From positions 229,600 through 293,599 of the forward strand of contig CAVYZH010000005.1 of NCBI GenBank assembly GCA_963772975.1: 64,000 nt of DNA, written 5' to 3'. The position numbers and the translations under genes are program-made. The DNA is from AC-32 sp963772975 (GTDB lineage: Bacteria; Actinomycetota; Thermoleophilia; Gaiellales; Gaiellaceae). This document shows positions 25,676 to 33,963 of this stretch, piece after piece (positions within the stretch are counted from its first letter, which is position 1; each line of letters starts with the position of its first letter). The notes below the pieces were generated by a model. The model searched no databases. It had not been told where the DNA came from and saw only the letters and a program-made list of their open reading frames with translations.

Positions 25676-27736
25676 ATGCCTAGGCCGCCCGTGCTCGGTC
25701 GCACGATCAACGCCGCATTTTCGTCAAGTCCAGGTGCAGTTTGGTCCCAGTGGAGTTGGCTGCGACTCCTCCGCCGCTCTCTCCCCGTGGTCGCCCTCGC
25801 ACTCCTGCTCGGCACCGTGATCGCGGGTGCCGGACCAGCCTTCAGCGCACTCCCGACCGGTAGCGCCGTCACGACGGCTGCGACATACGGCTCGACGCTC
25901 GCGGTGTCACGGCCTTCCACCACGAACTCCGGGGACGTCCTGATCGCGTCGGTCTACGCCGGACTGCCCGGCTCGGCCACGATAACGCCGCCGAGTGGCT
26001 GGGCGCTGATCAGGCGCGACAGCAGCACACCCGGCTATGCGTCGCTGACGCAGGCGCTCTATTACAAAGTCGCGACCTCGTCCGAGCCAGCTGCGTACGT
26101 CTGGTCCGTCGGCTCGCAAGCGCCGGCGGCGGGTGCGATCCTCGACTTCAAGGGCATCGATACGACCTCGCCCGTCGACTCGCACGGCGGCGCGTTCACG
26201 CGTCAAAGCACGTCGTTCGTCGCCCCGTCCGTAACCACGACCGCGAAGAACGACATCGTGCTCGGCTTCTTCTCGACGAACTCGACCAAGGCGCTCCGGG
26301 CACCGAGCTCGATGACCGAGGTCTTCGGTACCCGCTGGGCGAGCAAGCCCTGGAGCCTCGTTGGGGCCGGAGACGGATACGTCCAGGCCACAGCGGCCGC
26401 TACCGGGGACAAGAGTGCCACCACGTGGGGACGTCCCAGCAGCGGCATCGGCCAGCTCCTGGCCCTCCGTGCGGCCACATCGGCATCGTCACCGGCTCCA
26501 CCGCCGCCGCCGCCGCCACCACCCCCGCCGCCGCCACCACCCCCGCCGCCTCCACCCCCGCCGCCTCCTCCTCCTCCTCCTCCGCCACCGCCCCCTCCTC
26601 CGCCACCACCGCCACCACCGCCACCACCACCGCCCGGGTCGTGTACGACGACGATCAGTTCCGGACTTGCAGCTGCGATCCAGAACGCCTCGGCCGGCGC
26701 GACGATCTGCCTGAACTCGGGCAGCTACGGGAATCTCTCGTTCACTGACCTGGTGAAGTCGTCGGATGTGACGGTGCAGCCGGTTTCGGGCGCGAGCGCG
26801 TCCATCGGGACGGTTAACCTGCAACACGTCAGCCATCTCCACTTCACCGGGGCTGGCGGATCGCTGTCGGTCGGAAGCACTGACCTCGACCGGAGCGACA
26901 CCCGCCCGAACTGCTCCAGCCACATCACCTGGGACTACCTGCGGTTCAGCGTCGGCATCAGCATCTACCCGCGCTGCGCGGCCATGGCGATCCTGGTCGA
27001 TCACGACAACCTGAACAACCTCAGGAACCACGACGGCTGGGATGGGCGTCTCAACGTGCAAGCTCTTGACCAGGGGCCAAGCACCGATCAGGGCATCACG
27101 ATCTCGAACAGCACGTTCAATGGCGGTTGCTCAAAGGGCATCCAGGTGCTGGGCGGCTCCTACGGCGTTCAGATCCTCAACAACGAGTTCGCCAACCTCA
27201 GCCAGTCCGGCTGCGATCCGCTGCACGTCGGCGGGATCCAGCTTTACGGCACCTTCTACACGCACCTGAAGGGCAACTACTTCCACGACAACGGCGACTC
27301 AGCCGGTGGACTCTCCATGCCCGCAGACGGCGCACATAACGCTCTGATCGAAGACAACGTCTGGGTCTGCACCTGCATCTACCCATGGTCGATTCAGGCG
27401 GCCGCAACGCAGAACTCGAAGATCATCCACAACACGTTCGCCGGCGGCGGCGGCGTCCACTTCTACACCGAGCAGGGCTGGGTGGCGGCTGGAAACGTCG
27501 TCCGCGACAACGTGTTCACGGATCCGTCCAACGGCATCACCTGGGACAGCAGCAGTAGTGGTTGGGGCACGCAGGACCACAACCTGGATAGCGGTATGTC
27601 AGGTACCGGCAACATCACCGGCACACCGGTCTGGACTGGCGGGTCGAGCCCGACCAGCTACGACGGCTATCACCTCGCCCCCGGTTCGCCCGGGAAGAGC
27701 GCAGCCTCAGACGGCACCGACATGGGCAGACGCTGA
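25676..27736 (+). CDS. Secreted protein with poly-proline spacer and beta-helix domain
   Basis: The ATG at 25676 is chosen because GGAGGG precedes it by three bases. A membrane-export segment (LRRSLPVVALALLLGTVIAG, ending near AGPAFSA) is followed by a ~210-residue beta-sandwich-like domain (NSGDVLIASVYAGLPG, YYKVATSSEPAAYVW). An unusually long run of nearly pure proline (about 45 residues, 26500-26636) acts as a rigid spacer. The C-terminal ~365 residues are a parallel beta-helix almost identical to that of the 20243 gene. A strong terminator follows at 27771. It is likely wall-attached or secreted, with the helix reaching the extracellular polysaccharide. Confidence 0.8.
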   Translation: MPRPPVLGRTINAAFSSSPGAVWSQWSWLRLLRRSLPVVALALLLGTVIAGAGPAFSALPTGSAVTTAATYGSTLAVSRPSTTNSGDVLIASVYAGLPGSATITPPSGWALIRRDSSTPGYASLTQALYYKVATSSEPAAYVWSVGSQAPAAGAILDFKGIDTTSPVDSHGGAFTRQSTSFVAPSVTTTAKNDIVLGFFSTNSTKALRAPSSMTEVFGTRWASKPWSLVGAGDGYVQATAAATGDKSATTWGRPSSGIGQLLALRAATSASSPAPPPPPPPPPPPPPPPPPPPPPPPPPPPPPPPPPPPPPPPPPPPPPPGSCTTTISSGLAAAIQNASAGATICLNSGSYGNLSFTDLVKSSDVTVQPVSGASASIGTVNLQHVSHLHFTGAGGSLSVGSTDLDRSDTRPNCSSHITWDYLRFSVGISIYPRCAAMAILVDHDNLNNLRNHDGWDGRLNVQALDQGPSTDQGITISNSTFNGGCSKGIQVLGGSYGVQILNNEFANLSQSGCDPLHVGGIQLYGTFYTHLKGNYFHDNGDSAGGLSMPADGAHNALIEDNVWVCTCIYPWSIQAAATQNSKIIHNTFAGGGGVHFYTEQGWVAAGNVVRDNVFTDPSNGITWDSSSSGWGTQDHNLDSGMSGTGNITGTPVWTGGSSPTSYDGYHLAPGSPGKSAASDGTDMGRR

Positions 27737-27770
27737 CGCGCAGGAAGTCTGCGAGACGGTGGATCCTAAA

Positions 27771-27810
27771 GCGAAGGCCCGTGGTTCCACGGGCCTTCGC
27801 ATCCTCTTTT
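27771..27810 (+). terminator. Rho-independent terminator after the beta-helix gene
   Basis: GCGAAGGCCCGTGG and CCACGGGCCTTCGC form a perfect 14-bp inverted repeat separated by TT, followed by ATCCTCTTTT. The stem starts 35 bp after the stop of the 25676 gene. The structure is symmetrical, but the T-rich side lies on the plus strand. Confidence 0.85.
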
Positions 27811-27919
27811 GAGCACGCCGCCTGTCACATCGGGGCAATGCGAGCGCGATCGGGAAGAGTCACCGCGAGACCCCCGTCGAGCATGAGCGAGGCGCAAACC
27901 TCTGTCATGAACCGACTCA

Positions 27920-29524
27920 CTATGCGCTCGCTGCCATGCGCCGACTCGCACGCGCTTGGATCCTGCCCGCGAATGGAGCTGCTCTGTCGCGACTCTCGGT
28001 GAGCAATCGTCGGACAGCTCCGCGTAGCGGCCAGCCGGCCCGAGTCGAATCGGCGAGAGGCGTCACCATCACAGTCACGGTGACCTTGCCAGCGTCGACC
28101 GCGGCTACTTCGCCGGGCGCGATCTCGCGCAGACCCCCGGCGTCCCGTATCTCGAGGCGTAGCGTCGTTTCAGAGGCCTCGCGGCCAACGCGGACGAAAC
28201 GGGCATGAGAGACACCTTCCGGAACCGCGATGCGCGCCTTCTGCGAGTACAGCGTGAACTCCATGTTCTCCCCGAACCGATAGGCGGAGAAGACGTCCTT
28301 AGCGATGTTGCCCAGCGAACGCCACGAAGTGACGCCGAGAGCTCGGACATCGTCTGCGCGATCTGCGAGTAGATCGAGGCCATCCTTCAGATCCGTGTGG
28401 TGGGCATAGAGAACCAGTGGCTGGCCGAGGAATGCGCGGAACGGCATGTCGTCTCGATCGCTCGCAGTAACGTGGAGTCGCGGAATCACGGGAAGCCCCG
28501 CGATTCGGTCGAGTGGCTGCCAGCCGGACAGCGCCGAGGGCCCTTCGGGCTCGGCAAGCCACCAGTAAGGCCATTCTGCGCAGACCGCGTCGAACCCCGC
28601 ACGCAGACACCCCTCGAGCATCGCGACCGAACACGCGCCGTGCGGGGGAACCATGACGGGACCAATCTCCGCTCCCGCTCGATGAACTGCGCTGGCCCGC
28701 TTCAGAGCCTGGGCCGCGAGAGTCGATGCGCGGTCAAGATCGTCGACGCGACCTAGCTCGTGTCGCGTGTGGTTGTTGCCATGAACGGCGAACGAGACGC
28801 GAGATGCGCCCTCTCGCAGAAACCGAGCCGTTGCCCTGTGGATGTACCACTGGTCCAGGGGAATCGTCGCAGCCGTCACGCGGTAATCGTGGGCTTCGGC
28901 ATGAGCGGCGAGCTCGCGGTAGTCGAGATAGCCGTAGGACCACCAATGCAGATTTGGGTCGTCGAAGACGAAGCACGCAGTTGACTCGGGTTGCTCCCAC
29001 GAAGCGGCTACCGAGAGCTCGCGCAGGAAGTGCGCCAGAGGCAACAGCCCCATGAAGCGACCTACTGTCAGTTGCTCACGAAGCGTCGCGCCCGACCCGA
29101 GCTCCTCAGGCCACGAGGCTGCAACGAACTGGCCGTCTGGGCGAGCCATCCAGACCGGTCCGGTTGGGGACGTTGCGAGGACCAGGCCCCAGTCGTCGTA
29201 GGTGCCGGGAAGTGCCTCTCCTGTTGACGAATCCGTTAGCGCGCGGCCACGGAAAGGTCTTGGTACCGAGCTCGCGTCGCTGAACGCGATTGCGCCGAAT
29301 GGCTGATCGGTCTGAGCATCGCCGACGAGCGTCAGCGTCGGCCCGCCGACCGCCTCCGAACTTGCGGCTCGGGTAGCGAAGACAATGGCAGCGTCCGCGT
29401 TACCGCTGCCGCAGGCCTGGAACTTGACCGGGAAAGCCGTTTCGAGCGAGGCGAACAACCGTGGCCGCTGCTCGTACGTCTCGCGCGGCGTGACATCGAC
29501 GCGTATAGGGGAATCGGAGGTCAC
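27920..29524 (-). CDS. Polysaccharide-deacetylase-like protein
   Basis: The product has 534 residues. A mixed N-terminal domain (about 1-170) is followed by a segment resembling the NodB/polysaccharide deacetylase fold: STACFVFDDPNLHWWSYGYL carries the acidic metal-site pair, FAVHGNNHTRHELGR the His-rich motif, and GPVMVPPHGACSVAMLEGCL the later conserved stretch. A C-terminal beta-rich domain with a basic tail follows. It would remove acyl groups from a surface glycan or act as a non-catalytic relative. No signal peptide is visible, so a cytoplasmic role on precursors is possible. It stands alone, convergent with the terminator at 27771. Confidence 0.6.
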   Translation of the reverse strand: MTSDSPIRVDVTPRETYEQRPRLFASLETAFPVKFQACGSGNADAAIVFATRAASSEAVGGPTLTLVGDAQTDQPFGAIAFSDASSVPRPFRGRALTDSSTGEALPGTYDDWGLVLATSPTGPVWMARPDGQFVAASWPEELGSGATLREQLTVGRFMGLLPLAHFLRELSVAASWEQPESTACFVFDDPNLHWWSYGYLDYRELAAHAEAHDYRVTAATIPLDQWYIHRATARFLREGASRVSFAVHGNNHTRHELGRVDDLDRASTLAAQALKRASAVHRAGAEIGPVMVPPHGACSVAMLEGCLRAGFDAVCAEWPYWWLAEPEGPSALSGWQPLDRIAGLPVIPRLHVTASDRDDMPFRAFLGQPLVLYAHHTDLKDGLDLLADRADDVRALGVTSWRSLGNIAKDVFSAYRFGENMEFTLYSQKARIAVPEGVSHARFVRVGREASETTLRLEIRDAGGLREIAPGEVAAVDAGKVTVTVMVTPLADSTRAGWPLRGAVRRLLTESRDRAAPFAGRIQARASRRMAASA

Positions 29525-29853
29525 CGAGGGCGCCTATCGGTCAGGAAGCTTTCCGGTTTCCGGCTAACCCGACACAGTCAAAGGGGCGTCGGGATCAGCT
29601 TTGGAGTGACACACACACCAGCACTTCGCAATTCAGTCGGGGTCGGAGGACGAGTGAGTCAGCCTACTGGCTCTTCTCGGTTGCCGAGAGGCGAATGAGC
29701 AGCACCGTTCTCGGCCGTGACCACCTGAGGCCGAGCCACTCGCGGAAGAGACTAGCCAGGCGTCTAGCGAGACCCGATCCAACGGCGATGGATCGTCGAG
29801 CGACTGACAGTAACGCTCCGTTCGGAAGGATCGCGGCCGGTCCGACGATACGA
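29525..29853. other. Intergenic region upstream of decayed pyruvyl transferase
   Basis: This 329-bp stretch holds the operator-like palindrome at 29752. A minus-strand frame (about 29667-29880, ending SLFREWLGLRWSRPRTVLLI and an LSATEKSQ tail) looks mildly coding and could be another gene remnant, but no family is recognised. Confidence 0.35.
29752..29767. promoter_or_regulatory. Palindromic operator candidate (one mismatch)
   Basis: CTAGCCAGGCGTCTAG matches the CTAGCC-N4-GGCTAG motif with a single change in the right arm. It lies 86 bp upstream of the start of the decayed pyruvyl transferase at 29854, a spacing like that of the other copies. Confidence 0.55.
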
Positions 29854-30147
29854 ATGAGGAAGCAGAAGCCCGCGAAGATAGGTGCGTTCGCAACCTCGGG
29901 AGCAACCAACCGCCGGGAACGAGGCGACGCTCCTCGCAATCGTCTCGCGACTTCGTCTCCCTTCTCTGGAGTGCGAGCTCTGCTGCATCTGCGCCTCCCC
30001 GGGAAACCTGCATCGCGAAATACGGCGTCCCGAGCCGGAAACTGAAACCCATGTTCAGTACCTGGACCTTCATTTGCGGTCTTCGTCGAGCGGCTACTCG
30101 AGCGCGTGTACGACGTCAAACTCCTGCTGGGGAATGCGGATAAAGTC
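29854..30147 (+). pseudogene. Decayed polysaccharide pyruvyl transferase
   Basis: ATG 29854 opens MRKQKPAKIGAFATSGATN, which matches the start of the intact gene at 33706 (MTKQRPMKISLFGHFGTLN). One base later the frame shifts, and GNEATLLAIVSRLRLPSLEC continues the homology (intact: GNEATLLAIVSRLRLVFPNC), then CELCCIC. After a large internal deletion, a last piece (VYDVKLLLGNADKV, about 30103-30147) matches the intact DYTIKLLFGDAGVDTV. Nearly 80% of the ~420-residue enzyme is lost. It is a dead paralog still carrying its upstream palindrome. Confidence 0.8.
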
Positions 30148-30440
30148 GTGACGACCACCTCAGGGGAGTCATGCCGGAACGGCCTCGGACCGTACGACGT
30201 CAACCAGATGAACGTAAACACTCTCTTTGCACAGATTCAAGGGCTGGTTCGGATCGCCGTAAAGCGAGAGCCAGCGATGGCGCATTGGGTCGAGGGGTGC
30301 AGGCTGGCCGTGGACGAGCACTACGAGCTCCCCTTTGGGGCATCGATCGAGGAGCCGGCACTCGACGAAGCGATCGTCGCGTCGTGACGCGCCTCGTCCC
30401 GCAAGCGTGGCGCTCAGCATCGGAGGACGAGAGCAAAGGC

Positions 30441-31325
30441 GTGACCGGAGGAACGCTCGAGAAAACCCTGCTCAAGGCAAACCGGCGGATCTGGAAACGC
30501 CTTCCGATTCGCATTCGTGACCTGCGCGGCGTCCAGGCTTACGGGCGGTGGCTGCACGTCCTGACATGTCGGAACGCCAAACGCGAGATGTTCCTGGGCA
30601 CGCTGTTTCTCCGCAACCGCCCGGCGCTCGAGTTGATGCGCAGTCTCACTGTCCAAGCGCGCGGGTCGACGATGAGGATGGCGGTACTCGGCTGCAGCGT
30701 TGGAGTCGAGGTTTATTCGATCCTCTGGACGCTCCGCCGCGACCGCCCCGACCTGAAGATTGCCGTCGACGCAGTTGACATCTCACCAGAAGTCCTGGCG
30801 ATCGCAGAGGAAGGCGTCTACGGACCGCAGACCTCCGAAACCGTGCACGCCTCGATCTTCCAGTGTTTGACCGAGGCCGAGCGGCGCGAGATGTTCGACT
30901 GGGAGGGCGAACAGGCGCGAGTCAAGCCGTGGTTGAGGGAAGGCGTCGCCTGGCGACTCGGCGACGCTTCCGACCCGAGACTGGTCGAGGAGCTCGGAAC
31001 AGCGGATTTCGTAGTCGCGAATAACTTCCTCTGCCACATGGATGCGTCGGGAGCCGAGCGATGCCTCCGGAACCTCGCGGGGCTTGTGAAGCCAGATTCG
31101 TATCTGTTCGTCTCCGGCGTTGATCTGAACGTCCGGACGAAGGTCGCGCTGGATCTTGGCTGGGAGCCCGTGGTGGAGCTCCTGGCCGAGATCCACGACG
31201 GCGATCCCCTGGTGCGCGCTGACTGGCCCAGCGAATGGTGGGGCTTGGAACCGCTCGATCGCAAAAGACCCAACTGGCAGACCCGTTACGCAGCAGTGTT
31301 CCGGGTGCGGGAGGCGCCGCGTTAG
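30441..31325 (+). CDS. CheR-like SAM-dependent methyltransferase
   Basis: The GTG at 30441 is chosen because GGAGGACGAG lies upstream and earlier residues of the open frame are Arg-rich and unlike the family. The 294-residue product shows the CheR-type SAM-binding sequence MRMAVLGCSVGVEVYSILWT, the acidic loop VDAVDISPEVLAIAEEGVYG, and FVVANNFLCHMD where CheR has its RN-(V/I)-x-(I/L)-YF motif. The C-terminus (ADWPSEWWGLEPLDRKRPNW) is distinctive and recurs in a remnant near 49.9-50.1 kb. In a polysaccharide island it may O- or C-methylate a sugar precursor rather than act in chemotaxis. Substrate unknown. Confidence 0.7.
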   Translation: MTGGTLEKTLLKANRRIWKRLPIRIRDLRGVQAYGRWLHVLTCRNAKREMFLGTLFLRNRPALELMRSLTVQARGSTMRMAVLGCSVGVEVYSILWTLRRDRPDLKIAVDAVDISPEVLAIAEEGVYGPQTSETVHASIFQCLTEAERREMFDWEGEQARVKPWLREGVAWRLGDASDPRLVEELGTADFVVANNFLCHMDASGAERCLRNLAGLVKPDSYLFVSGVDLNVRTKVALDLGWEPVVELLAEIHDGDPLVRADWPSEWWGLEPLDRKRPNWQTRYAAVFRVREAPR

Positions 31326-31350
31326 GCGACCTAGAGTCGGGCGATCGGAA

Positions 31351-32343
31351 CTAGTGGTCGCGTCGGAGTCCGTTGATCGTGCGGCGCAGTGCTCTTCCGC
31401 CGAGTTGGGCCGCAAGGAATCGCCACGCGATTGGATGCGCCAGTATTCTAGGGTAGCGCGACGCGATCTGGGCGAACTCCGCCCATGTCCGTAGCCAGGG
31501 GGCGCCTAGTCCTGCTTTGTCGGCGACGAAGCGGAGCGTTGCAAGCGATCGGTATCTCGTCGCCTGATCTCTCGGGAGTCGGGCTTCGTCGAGAAAGCCC
31601 AGTCGGAGCTCAAGAATGATCTGCTCGTACCTGAGGAGACGATCCCGTGCGTCAGGTTCGATTTGGTTCTGTAACGCCAGCCGTGTTGTCTCCGTCTCCT
31701 CATGGATGCGAAACGCAACGAGAGGACGGTTCACATATGCCATGTCCCAGTCTTGCGCAATTCGCAAGAAAAGCGGGATGTCCGCGAAAGCTCCGTCGCG
31801 CGGCCCCATCCCTCCTGCTTCACGGATCGCGCGCGTTCGAAACGTTGCACTCGATTGGCAGACCGCAATCGATGTGATCGCCCGTTCGAGAAATGTGTGG
31901 CCGGGTTCGATCAACCAAGGACGGTTCGATTTGAGGAGGCTTGATGCACGTTTCCGCACCCGCGAGTCGATGTCGATTTCGTCGAACGCCGTGTGCGCGA
32001 GTCCGGCTCGCGGATTACGCTCGAGTATCTCGATGACCGAGCCCAAGTAGTCTGGATACAAACGGTCGTCATCGGGGAGGAGCATGAGGAACTCCGTGTC
32101 TGTGAGCTCGATGAGGCGGTTGAAGTTCGGGATCATGCCAATGTTGCGTTCGTTCCGAGTGTAATCAATCCGACCATCGGAATACGACGCGACAACTTCG
32201 TCCGTCTCGTCGGTCGATGCGTTATCGCTGATCACAAGACGAAAATTCGTGTACGTCTGCGCAAGCACACTTTCGAGCGTTTCCCGTAGCAGCGCCGCCC
32301 GATTATAGGTCGGTATTCCGACCGTCACCGTTGCGTCGTTCAT
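31351..32343 (-). CDS. Glycosyltransferase family 2
   Basis: The 330-residue product has the GT-A start TVTVGIPTYNRAALLRETLE, the NASTDETDEVV nucleotide-binding block and LLPDDDRLYPDYLGSVIEIL with the metal-binding acidic cluster. A later WDMAYVNRPLVAFRIHEETE segment matches the acceptor half of GT2 enzymes. It adds a sugar from a nucleotide donor to a lipid-linked intermediate at the cytoplasmic membrane. It is last in the minus-strand set flippase, pyruvyl transferase, GT2, convergent with the methyltransferase at 30441. Confidence 0.85.
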   Translation of the reverse strand: MNDATVTVGIPTYNRAALLRETLESVLAQTYTNFRLVISDNASTDETDEVVASYSDGRIDYTRNERNIGMIPNFNRLIELTDTEFLMLLPDDDRLYPDYLGSVIEILERNPRAGLAHTAFDEIDIDSRVRKRASSLLKSNRPWLIEPGHTFLERAITSIAVCQSSATFRTRAIREAGGMGPRDGAFADIPLFLRIAQDWDMAYVNRPLVAFRIHEETETTRLALQNQIEPDARDRLLRYEQIILELRLGFLDEARLPRDQATRYRSLATLRFVADKAGLGAPWLRTWAEFAQIASRYPRILAHPIAWRFLAAQLGGRALRRTINGLRRDH

Positions 32344-32437
32344 TAGATTCGTCCGTGTTTGGCCATCTGACGCCAGCCGTAGACCCCGTCAACCGCCGCG
32401 CCTGCGGCTTGGCCGCGCGTTTCGGTGACGAAGTTCA

Positions 32438-33706
32438 TCATCCCGCTGCCGTCTCGGTTTCCGCGAGTCGGAGTTGGCCGAGCTCTTCCTCGAACAGGTG
32501 CTCGTACTGCTCGTCCAGGGCCGATCGTGCCTCCTCGACGCGCTGCCGAATCGTGCGCTTGAGGTCGTCGGAGTGCTGCACCAGGGCTTCAAAATTCGAG
32601 ATCATTCGATCAGGCCTGACCCCATTGATATCGTGGCAGTAGTCGGACAATCCCATGTCGCTCATCAATGACGAGCACTTGTGGTGAAATGAAATTGCCA
32701 CGACCGGCTTGCCGACGAGGAGGCTCATGAGCACATTATGGAAGCGCGTGGCGATCACAAAGTCGGTCGCGCTGAGAAGCGAGAGCAATTCGTCTGGTGA
32801 CGTGATCGCGTGATCAACCACGCGCTCATCGATGTCGGGCCTTCGCCCACGCAACCTGGCTCTAACATCGGCGATCGTCACGGTGTCAACACCTGCGTCT
32901 CCAAACAGAAGCTTGATGGTGTAATCGTGATCGAGCAGCCAGACCGCAAGCACGGCGAGTGATTCAACATAACGTTGGTAGGTGCCACCCATCGCATCTC
33001 GAACACTGTACTTCTCGGAGTAGGCCATCAAGCCGAGAGCGACGGTGGGTCGTCCATCGCGCGCCACCGTCGCCGCCGACGACCTGATCAACGGCAAGCC
33101 AAACACGAGATCCGGATATATTCGGTCGTCGCTTGCGCGGACGCCGAGGCTCTCGACGACCTCTTTGCTTGGGCCGTCTCGGTACGACCGGTAGTCCGCA
33201 AACGCGAGCGCCGACTTCACGAAGAATCGCCCCAGCAAACTGTCGATCGGCCCCGCTCCGACGCTCACGAACATCACCTTGCAGCGACGGAGCCGCGCGA
33301 CGAGCGACCACTTGAACAGGCCGTATGGCCCCCAACCCGAAAGCCCAAAGGCGTCCGTGAGCAAGCCGGTGCCGGGGACGATGAACATGTCCGTGCCGCC
33401 AAGCGTCCTCCAGGCCCTGATGTACTCCCCCAACTCCTCGCTCAGCCCGAAGAACACCATCCCGAGGCGCTTGCCCAACGAAAACCGGCGATCCCAGATT
33501 CGTATGGACCTTGCTGTGTGCGGAACGCCTTTGATCCGGTGCGTCGCGATGACGTCCTCAGGGCCTGTGCAAATGCAGCAGAGCTCACAATTCGGAAAAA
33601 CGAGACGGAGGCGCGAGACGATTGCGAGAAGCGTCGCCTCGTTCCCCAAATTCAGCGTTCCGAAGTGGCCAAAGAGGCTGATCTTCATGGGCCTCTGTTT
33701 CGTCAT
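32438..33706 (-). CDS. Polysaccharide pyruvyl transferase family protein
   Basis: The 422-residue product begins KISLFGHFGTLNLGNEATLL, the GN-E-ALL signature of the WcaK/CsaB family, which transfers pyruvate from phosphoenolpyruvate onto a glycan sugar. VPGTGLLTDAFGLSGWGPYG, SVGAGPIDSLLGRFFVKSAL and the C-terminal FVIATRFHNVLMSLLVGKPV blocks are conserved family features. It lies between the flippase gene and a GT2. A decayed paralog is present at 29854-30147. Confidence 0.85.
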   Translation of the reverse strand: MTKQRPMKISLFGHFGTLNLGNEATLLAIVSRLRLVFPNCELCCICTGPEDVIATHRIKGVPHTARSIRIWDRRFSLGKRLGMVFFGLSEELGEYIRAWRTLGGTDMFIVPGTGLLTDAFGLSGWGPYGLFKWSLVARLRRCKVMFVSVGAGPIDSLLGRFFVKSALAFADYRSYRDGPSKEVVESLGVRASDDRIYPDLVFGLPLIRSSAATVARDGRPTVALGLMAYSEKYSVRDAMGGTYQRYVESLAVLAVWLLDHDYTIKLLFGDAGVDTVTIADVRARLRGRRPDIDERVVDHAITSPDELLSLLSATDFVIATRFHNVLMSLLVGKPVVAISFHHKCSSLMSDMGLSDYCHDINGVRPDRMISNFEALVQHSDDLKRTIRQRVEEARSALDEQYEHLFEEELGQLRLAETETAAG

Positions 33707-33963
33707 AGGTCTTTCGCACTTGCCGTTCCGACGTGGGCGAACGTTATCGCCAGCCGATCATGATCCATCAGACGCTCGATCAGGGGCCGCCGGCAGCCTT
33801 CTTCGTATCTCCCGCGGCGCCGCGTCCTCTTGGCCGACGCCCGCGAAACGGCAGGAACGCGATTAACGGGGCAACGGCGCATGCGGTCGTCTACGTGAGG
33901 TATGCCGACCCCATGCAGGTTCACACAGATGTGCTTTTCGATCCGCAAAAGCAGCTCTGATCT

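Noticed and set aside
30171..30440. N-terminal extension of the methyltransferase
   Set aside because: Arg-rich, unlike CheR-type proteins, and overlaps the remnant of another gene.
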